Positions 1 through 5,128 of a stretch of 7,946 nt of DNA are shown piece by piece. Made by a program: the position numbers and the translations under genes. A model generated the notes under the pieces. The model had not been told where the DNA came from. It was given only the letters and a program-made list of their open reading frames with translations, and ran no database searches. Position 1 is the stretch's first letter. Every line of letters begins with the position of its first letter. The DNA comes from Lentisphaerota bacterium (GTDB lineage: Bacteria; Verrucomicrobiota; Kiritimatiellia; JAAZAB01). The stretch covers positions 1 to 7,946 of the forward strand of contig JACQHI010000246.1 of assembly GCA_016199105.1 (NCBI GenBank), in the 5' to 3' direction.

Positions 1-921
1 CCGGTGGATCAGTACATCGGGGGCATTGAGCACGCCATCTTGCATCTCCTCTATGCCCGCTTTTTCACCAAGGCGCTGTTCGACATGGGGCTGGTCCATT
101 TTGACGAGCCTTTCGCCCATTTGTTCACCCAGGGCATGATCTGCAAACGGAGCGAGAAAGACGGCCAGCTGTACAAAATGTCGAAATCCAAGGGGAACGT
201 GGTCAGCCCGGACGACCTCATACGGGACTATGGCGCCGATACGGTCCGGCTCTACACACTGTTCATCGGTCCGCCCGAGAAGGATGCCGAGTGGAGCGAT
301 CAGGGCGTCGAAGGGGCATTCCGCTTCCTGCGGCGTTTATGGCGCAAGGTCTATGACCACCGGAACTGGCTCACGGCCGGGACCCTACCGGCGCCCGAGC
401 TGTCCGCCATGCGGGAGCCCGAGCGGGCCCTGTACCGGAAGACCCATGAAACGATTCAAACCGTCACGGCGGATATGGAGGGCGATTTCCATTTCAACAC
501 CGCCATCGCGAAAATCATGGAATTGATGAACGCCCTGGATGATGTCAAGGTTGACGCCGATGCGCCGGAGCAGGTCCGGGCGGTGTGTCGTCAGGCGCTC
601 GAAACGCTGATAGTGCTGTTGTCGCCTTTTTCTCCCCATATCTGCGAGGAGCTCTGGCGGGAACTGGGGCATGAAGACGGGATTCTGCGGGCGAAATGGC
701 CCGAATGCCAAGCCGCCGCGCTGGAGCGCGACCGGGTCGAAGTGGGCATCCAGGTGAATGGAAAATTCCGGGGACGTGTCGTCATGCCGGCCGGCTTGGA
801 CAAGGCGGCGATCGAACAACTGGTGAGGCAGACGCCGCTGGTCAGCCACTGGGCGGCGCCGGACCATATCGTGAAAGTCATCGTGGTTCCGGACAAGCTC
901 GTGAACCTGGTGTTGAAGTGA
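1..921 (+). CDS. leuS: Leucyl-tRNA synthetase, C-terminal part (5' end outside window)
   Basis: Class I aminoacyl-tRNA synthetase that charges tRNA-Leu with leucine in the cytoplasm. The reading frame is open from base 1 and enters at PVDQYIGGIEHAILHLLY, a very conserved LeuRS segment of the catalytic domain. The class I signature KMSKS lies at about residues 59-63 of the visible part, followed by GNVVSPDDLI. After it come the helical anticodon-binding domain (roughly residues 130-235, with SPFSPHICEELW) and the small C-terminal domain that begins around VEVGIQVNGKFRG and ends NLVLK. About 243 residues follow KMSKS, which matches bacterial LeuRS of about 860 residues, so roughly two thirds of the protein (HIGH motif and editing domain) lies upstream of the window. 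The 3' end is intact with a TGA stop. It is probably co-transcribed with the small gene that begins 12 bases later. Family assignment is very secure. Confidence 0.97.
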   Translation, partial: PVDQYIGGIEHAILHLLYARFFTKALFDMGLVHFDEPFAHLFTQGMICKRSEKDGQLYKMSKSKGNVVSPDDLIRDYGADTVRLYTLFIGPPEKDAEWSDQGVEGAFRFLRRLWRKVYDHRNWLTAGTLPAPELSAMREPERALYRKTHETIQTVTADMEGDFHFNTAIAKIMELMNALDDVKVDADAPEQVRAVCRQALETLIVLLSPFSPHICEELWRELGHEDGILRAKWPECQAAALERDRVEVGIQVNGKFRGRVVMPAGLDKAAIEQLVRQTPLVSHWAAPDHIVKVIVVPDKLVNLVLK

Positions 922-933
922 CGGGAGTGTCGC

Positions 934-1188
934 ATGCGAGACGACCGTCGGGCAGCTTCCTCATGGCTCGGACGACTTCGCCGTTCATTGGCCCTGACCG
1001 CGGATGAACGACGCGCCCTGTATCTGGTGCTGGCGCTGGCTGTTCTGGGGTTGCTCGCGCGCTATTGGCACTTGAAGACCCGTTCTTCCGCTCCCGGCGT
1101 TGTTGTCCCGACTCTCGGCGAAGTCGGCACGAACGCGGCGGAGCGAAAGATAGCGCCCGAAAAACACGAGACAAGCAGACGCGACTGA
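934..1188 (+). CDS. Small single-pass membrane protein downstream of leuS
   Basis: An 84-residue protein that I cannot name with certainty. A basic N-terminus (eight Arg in the first 27 residues) precedes one hydrophobic helix at about residues 28-43 (ALYLVLALAVLGLLAR), then a polar tail, which suggests the N-terminus inside and about 40 residues outside the membrane. The ATG at 934 has GGGAG at 923-927 with a 6-base gap, and it starts 12 bases after the leuS stop, so the two probably share a transcript. The segment LTADERRALYLVLALAVLGL resembles the membrane anchor at the start of ComEA-like helix-hairpin-helix DNA-uptake proteins, but no helix-hairpin-helix domain follows. It could be a shortened ComEA relative or an unrelated membrane peptide. 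The resemblance is recalled, not tested. Confidence 0.65.
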   Translation: MRDDRRAASSWLGRLRRSLALTADERRALYLVLALAVLGLLARYWHLKTRSSAPGVVVPTLGEVGTNAAERKIAPEKHETSRRD

Positions 1189-1198
1189 GGTTGGCATG

Positions 1199-1310
1199 AG
1201 ATTCGCGATTCGGATTCGTCGTCGGCCTCGTCGTCGTAATCGGTCCTGTCCCTTGCCCAAGGTCGGATTCGCGAATCGAGAACGAGGAGGAGGACGAGAA
1301 CGAGGGGAGG
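1199..1310. repeat. Word-like low-complexity intergenic repeat tract
   Basis: The gap between the convergent small membrane gene and the superoxide reductase gene is built from short repeated words. GATTCG occurs at 1200, 1207 and 1213. TCGTCGTCG recurs at 1216-1224 and 1228-1236. GATTCGCGA occurs at 1200-1208 and again at 1266-1274, where it is part of the 12-base palindrome GATTCGCGAATC (1266-1277). CGAGAACGAGG occurs at 1277-1287 and 1295-1305. The TCGTCG-rich left half and the CGAGGA-rich right half are roughly complementary, so the transcript from either strand could fold. A short near-palindrome CCTTGCCCAAGG lies between them (1251-1262). No gene and no classic hairpin-plus-U-run terminator is visible. 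Such tracts are often dispersed in genomes of this type, which is an inference here. Confidence 0.6.
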
Positions 1311-1332
1311 GGAATCCCAGCCTTTTCCACCC

Positions 1333-1779
1333 TCAGATCTCGGCTTCCGCCATCCATGCGCCGTGAATGTTGCATGTTTCCACGGCGGTCACACGGCCGG
1401 ATTTCACGGCCAGATGCAGGCCGGCGGCGGGCTTGCACGTGTCCGGCGAAAGCCATACGCGGGAAACGAACCGGTCATCCACGTAATAATCGATGCACCG
1501 GATGTAATGATCGGGCTTCATGACGTGCTCGATTTGGCCGACCTTGACATGAACGTCCGTGCAAGACCCGTCGGGAATGAGGCCGCACTGTTTGGCCACG
1601 ACGATGACGGGGATATGTTTCTTGTCGCCGTCGCTCAAGGCCGCGGGATTCGCGGGTTTCTTGAGGGCATCCGGTTTTTCGTCAAAGGCCGTTTTCGGGG
1701 ACCGGCATACCAGGCATTTTTCCGGAGCCCCGTTGAATTCGATGTGGCCGCAGAGTCCGCAAGCGAAGAGTTTTTTCAT
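1333..1779 (-). CDS. Superoxide reductase (desulfoferrodoxin-like) with N-terminal zinc-ribbon/rubredoxin-like domain
   Basis: A 148-residue non-haem iron enzyme that reduces superoxide to hydrogen peroxide without making oxygen, a common defence in anaerobes. Residues 1-30 form a small metal-binding domain with Cys7-x2-Cys10 and Cys22-x2-Cys25 (ACGLCGHIEFNGAPEKCLVC). Residues 50-148 are the superoxide reductase domain. The iron ligands expected for the family are visible: His55 in KKHIPVI, His85 and His91 in EHVMKPDHYI, and Cys136 and His139 in CNIHGAW. The catalytic-loop Lys is present (Lys54), but the usual preceding Glu ligand (EKH) is replaced by Lys53. The ATG at 1779 is preferred over longer in-frame starts because GGAGG lies 10 bases upstream and the protein then begins exactly at the metal-binding domain. 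It lies 91 bases downstream of the ferredoxin gene on the same strand, so ferredoxin is a plausible electron donor. No separate rubredoxin gene is seen in the window. Confidence 0.92.
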   Translation of the reverse strand: MKKLFACGLCGHIEFNGAPEKCLVCRSPKTAFDEKPDALKKPANPAALSDGDKKHIPVIVVAKQCGLIPDGSCTDVHVKVGQIEHVMKPDHYIRCIDYYVDDRFVSRVWLSPDTCKPAAGLHLAVKSGRVTAVETCNIHGAWMAEAEI

Positions 1780-1789
1780 GATGGAAGAG

Positions 1790-1794
1790 CCTCC
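1790..1794 (-). promoter_or_regulatory. Ribosome binding site of the superoxide reductase gene
   Basis: GGAGG on the minus strand (CCTCC on plus), 10 bases before the ATG at 1779. It fixes the start: the reading frame stays open further upstream, but that extension reads through the intergenic hairpin and into the ferredoxin gene and has no family resemblance. Confidence 0.7.
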
Positions 1795-1832
1795 GTATCG
1801 CCGATGGTGGACGGTATGAAACCAGACCGGAG

Positions 1833-1855
1833 CCGCCGGAGACAGCCTCCGGCGG
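1833..1855 (-). terminator. GC-rich hairpin between the ferredoxin and superoxide reductase genes
   Basis: A perfect 9-base stem, CCGCCGGAG (1833-1841) and CTCCGGCGG (1847-1855), encloses a 5-base loop. It starts 15 bases after the ferredoxin stop in the direction of transcription and 53 bases before the superoxide reductase start. No U-run follows on the minus strand, so it is not a standard intrinsic terminator. It may be a leaky terminator or an mRNA-stabilising or processing hairpin that sets different levels for the two genes. The stem is seen; its role is inferred. Confidence 0.4.
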
Positions 1856-1870
1856 TTTCCGGCCGGTCCG

Positions 1871-2059
1871 TTATTCTTCGATGGTGATGGCTTCCACGGG
1901 GCAGCTATCCGCGGCCTCGCGGCAGGTATTGACGGCGGCGGCGGGGACCTCGTCAACAATGACCTTGGCCAGGTCGCCGACGACTTCAAAAACTTCCGGG
2001 CATACGTCGGCGCACAGACCGCATCCTGTGCAGGTATCCTTGTCCACGACTGCTTTCAT
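1871..2059 (-). CDS. 4Fe-4S ferredoxin (single-cluster type)
   Basis: A 62-residue cytoplasmic electron carrier. The cluster motif is Cys10-x2-Cys13-x2-Cys16 (TCTGCGLCADVCPEVF) with the fourth ligand Cys53 in DSCPVEAI. Two further cysteines, Cys20 and Cys46, sit where the second cluster was lost in this family; in Desulfovibrio gigas-type ferredoxins the equivalent pair forms a disulfide. The protein is acidic, ending ITIEE, as usual for the family. The ATG at 2059 is supported by a strong Shine-Dalgarno (AAAGGAG, 9-base spacing) and by the family start MKAVVDKDTC; the in-frame extension upstream to 2146 is not convincing. Its neighbour downstream is the superoxide reductase, which suggests a role in delivering electrons for oxygen defence, though such ferredoxins serve many enzymes. 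Confidence 0.93.
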   Translation of the reverse strand: MKAVVDKDTCTGCGLCADVCPEVFEVVGDLAKVIVDEVPAAAVNTCREAADSCPVEAITIEE

Positions 2060-2068
2060 TGGCGGGAA

Positions 2069-2075
2069 CTCCTTT
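2069..2075 (-). promoter_or_regulatory. Ribosome binding site of the ferredoxin gene
   Basis: AAAGGAG on the minus strand, 9 bases before the ATG at 2059. It is the best Shine-Dalgarno in the window and decides the start against upstream in-frame codons, implying strong translation of this small protein. Confidence 0.8.
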
Positions 2076-2140
2076 CCGTATGGAATATGATATTGAGAAC
2101 GCTTTTTGAAAACGCCGACTGTAACCGACTTTCCATGGGC

Positions 2141-2175
2141 AAACAAACAAAAAAAACGGGTTTCTTTTCTTTGGT
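2141..2175 (-). terminator. A/T-rich imperfect stem with U-run after the cyclic-nucleotide-binding gene
   Basis: Read on the minus strand, an A-rich arm (AAAGAAAAGAAAC) is followed by CC and then a G plus eight-T run with further T-rich sequence. The arms pair imperfectly over about 13 bases with one G-U and one mismatch, and the 3' arm itself gives a U-run. It lies just after the stop of the upstream gene (2198) and before the ferredoxin leader, a sensible place for a terminator, but the stem is weak. The rest of the 2060-2197 gap shows the ferredoxin ribosome binding site and no promoter that I can defend. Confidence 0.3.
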
Positions 2176-2197
2176 TATGCGATGCCGCTGAACAATC

Positions 2198-2806
2198 TTA
2201 TTTGTTGTCGGGTTCCGGCGAGAGGGCTGGGGTGCCGGTCTTTTGTTCCTCCGGCTGCATGAGCATGGAGGCGTCCCCGTATTGCAGCCCCCAGGGGTTG
2301 GTGGCCCTGAAGTACTCCCGCAAGCGCTGGGCCTGTTCCAGGGTGGCGTCATCGGCCGCCGTGTCGATGAGATGCAGGACTCCCCGCATATAGTTGCGCA
2401 GCGAGACATCGGTGCTGCCCGATTTCACGATCAGTTTCTCGTTGTCGTGAAAAGCCACATGGGCCTGCGCGCTGTTCAGCAGTTTGCGGCAGAGCGAACG
2501 GGCCAGCTTCGCGCTGATGGAAGGCGCCTTGTTTAAAACGGATTCCAGTTCCAGCTTGGGGATGGCGAGAACAAGGCAATCCGTGGCGGCGATCACCGTC
2601 GCGGTTCGGGGCTGTCCGAGGAGGGCGGCCACTTCCCCCACGAATTCCTGGGTATGCGAGGCATCGATGGTGCCCACCTTCCGTCCCAGGATAAACACTT
2701 CCAGGACGCCCTTTTCGAGCACGTACAACTCGGTGCCGTGCTCACCCTCACGGATGAGGACGTCATCCTTGACCAACCGTTTGCGATACTGGGCGCGGAC
2801 GCTCAT
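2198..2806 (-). CDS. Cyclic nucleotide-binding domain protein without DNA-binding domain
   Basis: A 202-residue soluble protein. Residues about 8-110 form a CRP/PKA-type cyclic nucleotide-binding domain: DDVLIREGEHGTELYVLEKG opens the beta-barrel, and the phosphate-binding cassette is at 55-69 (FVGEVAALLGQPRTA), with Glu58 and Arg67, the residues that contact ribose and phosphate in cAMP/cGMP binders. The helix LARSLCRKLLNSAQ closes the domain. Residues 111-202 contain no helix-turn-helix; after a helical stretch (NYMRGVLHLIDTAADDATLE, LREYF) the tail is polar and proline-rich. It is therefore more likely a ligand-sensing adaptor than a transcription factor. The ATG at 2806 has no Shine-Dalgarno and directly follows an A/T-rich repeat; the only upstream in-frame stretch is repeat-coded. 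It lies 104 bases downstream of the HDOD gene on the same strand, and the two may act in one signalling pathway. Confidence 0.85.
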   Translation of the reverse strand: MSVRAQYRKRLVKDDVLIREGEHGTELYVLEKGVLEVFILGRKVGTIDASHTQEFVGEVAALLGQPRTATVIAATDCLVLAIPKLELESVLNKAPSISAKLARSLCRKLLNSAQAHVAFHDNEKLIVKSGSTDVSLRNYMRGVLHLIDTAADDATLEQAQRLREYFRATNPWGLQYGDASMLMQPEEQKTGTPALSPEPDNK

Positions 2807-2810
2807 GGGA

Positions 2811-2862
2811 AATTTCAGATTTTGAATTTCAGATTTTGGAGTGGCGGCAAATCGGAAATCGG
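2811..2862. repeat. Short tandem repeats upstream of the cyclic-nucleotide-binding gene
   Basis: AATTTCAGATTTTG is repeated perfectly in tandem (2811-2824 and 2825-2838). Ten bases on, AAATCGG is repeated in tandem (2849-2855 and 2856-2862). The tract is A/T-rich in a GC-rich window and ends only 4 bases from the ATG of the downstream gene. No promoter or hairpin is evident in the remaining 2863-2910. Confidence 0.75.
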
Positions 2863-2910
2863 CAATCTAACATCCGGAACCCGAAGCCTACCCACCCGAA
2901 CAGTCACCCG

Positions 2911-3873
2911 TCAAGCCGATAGACCGCCGCGGATCAGCTCCCCGGGAGCGCGGTCCGGGTTGGCGGACGCATCGGCGGAGGGCGCCGTCGGCGCCGCGAC
3001 ATCCGATTCCAGGAATACTTCGATTTTCTGCAATTCCGTCGGGAGCTGTTCCCACATCGTCCTGATGACGGTTTGCTGCAAGCCCAGCCGGATGGCGGCG
3101 ATTTCCGCCGCTTCGTCCACCACGCAGTTGCCGCTGTGGCCCAGGCCCAGTTGTTTGACAAGGTTGTTGGCCATCAACAGGATGTTTTGGCGGGGATCCT
3201 GGAAAGCGGCGGGATTGGCGACGTGATGCCCTTCGATGAGCGAGGTCATGGATTCGCTCATATTCCATTTGCGGGCCAGTTGGGCGCCGATGTCGGCATG
3301 CGTGAAGCCGAAATGGGCCAGCTCGGCAAAAGACAGGGAGACTTCCATGGCATGGCTTTCCGAGAGCGCCTGGGCATATTCGAAGGGCATGGCCTTGATC
3401 ATGGCGATCTTGCCGATATCGTGCAGGAGCCCGGCGGTGAAGAAAAGCTCCACGTTGTCCGCGGTCACCGGCATGGAGGGCGCGAGGCTGGAGCAGGCCA
3501 AGGCCGTGGCCAGGGAATGCCGCCAGAATTCCTTCAGATCCAGGGGGGACTCCGAAGCCCGGATGGCGGCGGCATCCATCACGGCCCGCGTAATGATGAG
3601 GGTTTTCAGGTGATTGATCCCGATCAGGGCCAGCGCCTGATCGAGCGAAGCGATGGGTTGGGGGAGGGCAAAGAAGGCGGAGTTGACCAGTTTCATGACC
3701 TTGGCCGTCAGGATGGGATCGATGCGGACCAGCTCCCGGATTTCGCTCGAGGATGTTTCGCTCTTCTGCAGGACCAGCTTCAGCTTGCCCACGATCGGCG
3801 AAAACACCGGCATGGTCTCGATGACGGTATCGAAGGAGACCTGCGATTCCATATTGGTCAGTGCGGGTGTCAT
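2911..3873 (-). CDS. HDOD domain signalling protein
   Basis: A 320-residue cytoplasmic protein with one HDOD domain, a relative of HD-type phosphohydrolases used in bacterial signal transduction, often without proven catalysis. Residues 15-75 carry the typical opening (ETMPVFSPIVGKL, then LVRIDPILTAKVMKLVNSAFF), 76-105 the LDQALALIGINHLKTLII block, and 116-245 the HD part. Some HD residues are retained: His119, the His151-Asp152 pair in AGLLHDIGKI, His192 in THADIG and His216/His217 in EGHH. The last Asp of catalytic HD proteins is Asn here (MANNLVK, 235-241), as is usual for HDOD. The final 30 residues are Ala/Pro-rich and probably disordered. The start at 3873 overlaps the oxidoreductase stop by one base (TGATG), which indicates translational coupling and supports this ATG over Met8; no separate Shine-Dalgarno is visible. 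Confidence 0.92.
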   Translation of the reverse strand: MTPALTNMESQVSFDTVIETMPVFSPIVGKLKLVLQKSETSSSEIRELVRIDPILTAKVMKLVNSAFFALPQPIASLDQALALIGINHLKTLIITRAVMDAAAIRASESPLDLKEFWRHSLATALACSSLAPSMPVTADNVELFFTAGLLHDIGKIAMIKAMPFEYAQALSESHAMEVSLSFAELAHFGFTHADIGAQLARKWNMSESMTSLIEGHHVANPAAFQDPRQNILLMANNLVKQLGLGHSGNCVVDEAAEIAAIRLGLQQTVIRTMWEQLPTELQKIEVFLESDVAAPTAPSADASANPDRAPGELIRGGLSA

Positions 3874-5057
3874 CAGGCGATCAGAGGGATTTCCGTTTCG
3901 CGGCCATGCTCCTGGGCCGACACGTAGCCGGCATACAAGCAGCTCACCGTATCGGCCGCCAGGCTTGCGCCGCTCTGGGGTTCGCGGCCGTCCCGAAGCG
4001 ATTCCATGAAATCCTGGAGTTCCTGGGGGTAACCCGTCGCCCAGTTTTCGTCCGGCGAGGGGAAGCTCCAGCCCTGTTTGGTGCCCAGCTTTTCGGTCAC
4101 ATACACGTTTTCCAACTGCTTTTCCTGTGGATTGTACAGGGTGCAGGCATCCGTGGGGTTGATGTTGCAGCGCATGCGGTGGTTGTTGGCGTAAATTTCC
4201 ATCCAGTTGTGGACCCCGCCCATGACGAGTTCCGAGGTGAAAATGTCGGCGATCATGCCGTCATCGAAGGTGATATGCGCGTGCGCGAAGTCCTCGATGT
4301 CCTTGTAGTCGGTTCGCAGGAAGCCGGCGCTCGCAAAGGAGGGCAGGCGGGTCACGGCATGAGTCCGGCAGCTCACCGTTTTCGGGCGGATCGGACGATT
4401 CAGGCGGGCTTCGCCCTCGACGCGCTTGAGATACAGCGCCGCGCTGAGCGGGTGGCAGCCCTTGCCGACGAGGGAGCCGCCGCCGGAGAGACTCCAGTCG
4501 CCGTAGGCCGGGCTGTGGCTGCCGCTATGGCTCTCTTCGGCGTGAATCCATAGGATTTGCCCCCGGGTGGCCCTGAGAATTTCAACTTCCTTCTGGAGGG
4601 AAGGGGCATACACCCAGTTCTCGGCATACAGCAGTTTCACGTTGTTTTTCCGGGCGGCTTCGATCATCCGGCGCGTGGAGGTCAGGGCTTCCTGGAGAAG
4701 GCCGTGCTTGTCGGCGCGGTCGCCCCGCCAGTCGGGGGCGCCGGGGCCATAGGCGCCCGTGAAGGGTTTTTCGACGACCACGTGTCTGCCGGCATTGGCG
4801 GCCTGGACGGTCAGGGTTTCGTGCAGCGCCCCCGGCACGCAGAGGTCCACGACGTCCACCGATTGGAGCAGTTCCTCCAGGGAGGAAAAGGGCTTGAGAT
4901 TCCACTTGGCGGCAAAGGCCTCCCGGTTCTCGCGCGACCGGGAGAACGCGCCCGCCACCTCCAGCTTCACCCCGGTGACGTTCCGGTAGGAGGCCACGTG
5001 GAAATTGGCCGCGAATTTGGACCCGACAATCCCAATCCTGAGCGGGGCTGTCTTCAT
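3873..5057 (-). CDS. Gfo/Idh/MocA family oxidoreductase
   Basis: A 394-residue NAD(P)-dependent dehydrogenase-like enzyme acting on sugars or cyclitols; substrate unknown. The N-terminal Rossmann fold begins at RIGIVGSKFAANFH (Gly9, Gly12), and the family motif EKP is at 96-98 with Lys97 as the expected catalytic Lys. His202 in GKGCHPLSAAL corresponds to the conserved active-site His of the C-terminal domain. After EKPF there is a polar Gly/Asp-rich loop (about 101-122, with GPGAPDWRGD) longer than in most members; together with YAENWVYAPS (144-153) and EESHSGSHSPAYGDW (174-188) it marks a distinct, uncharacterised subfamily. There is no signal peptide, so it is cytoplasmic. The ATG at 5057 follows AGGAT with a 7-base gap and starts right at the Rossmann strand; the frame stays open to 5225, but that part overlaps the sulfatase gene and has no family features. 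It follows the sulfatase by 71 bases, probably in one operon. Confidence 0.93.
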   Translation of the reverse strand: MKTAPLRIGIVGSKFAANFHVASYRNVTGVKLEVAGAFSRSRENREAFAAKWNLKPFSSLEELLQSVDVVDLCVPGALHETLTVQAANAGRHVVVEKPFTGAYGPGAPDWRGDRADKHGLLQEALTSTRRMIEAARKNNVKLLYAENWVYAPSLQKEVEILRATRGQILWIHAEESHSGSHSPAYGDWSLSGGGSLVGKGCHPLSAALYLKRVEGEARLNRPIRPKTVSCRTHAVTRLPSFASAGFLRTDYKDIEDFAHAHITFDDGMIADIFTSELVMGGVHNWMEIYANNHRMRCNINPTDACTLYNPQEKQLENVYVTEKLGTKQGWSFPSPDENWATGYPQELQDFMESLRDGREPQSGASLAADTVSCLYAGYVSAQEHGRETEIPLIA

Positions 5058-5064
5058 GGGGGCG

Positions 5065-5069
5065 ATCCT
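5065..5069 (-). promoter_or_regulatory. Weak ribosome binding site of the oxidoreductase gene
   Basis: AGGAT on the minus strand, 7 bases before the ATG at 5057. It supports this start over in-frame codons further upstream that overlap the sulfatase gene. The AGGA can pair with a TCCT three bases away, a minor hairpin of doubtful meaning. Confidence 0.45.
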
Positions 5070-5128
5070 ATCAGGACGCGGCAGGGGTTGACAATCCCCC
5101 AGTTGAGCCGTGTTGGGCCGGCGTTGAA

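Noticed and set aside
385..867. Open frame on the minus strand within leuS
   Set aside because: Shadow of leuS; no ribosome binding site and no domain.
1199..1310. CRISPR array
   Set aside because: The repeated words are short, irregular and without unique spacers, and there are no cas genes.
1780..1989. N-terminal extension of the superoxide reductase frame up to 1989
   Set aside because: The extension covers the intergenic hairpin and overlaps the ferredoxin gene. The ribosome binding site and family start both point to 1779.
3073..3927. Open frame of 284 codons on the plus strand opposite the HDOD gene
   Set aside because: The composition is rich in Gly, His and Gln, typical of an antisense frame, with no motif. 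The HDOD reading is unambiguous.
5086..5099. TTGACA-containing GGGG/CCCC hairpin between sulfatase and oxidoreductase genes
   Set aside because: Only a 4-base GC stem. TTGACA on the plus strand has no -10 partner leading to a gene, so it is likely chance.
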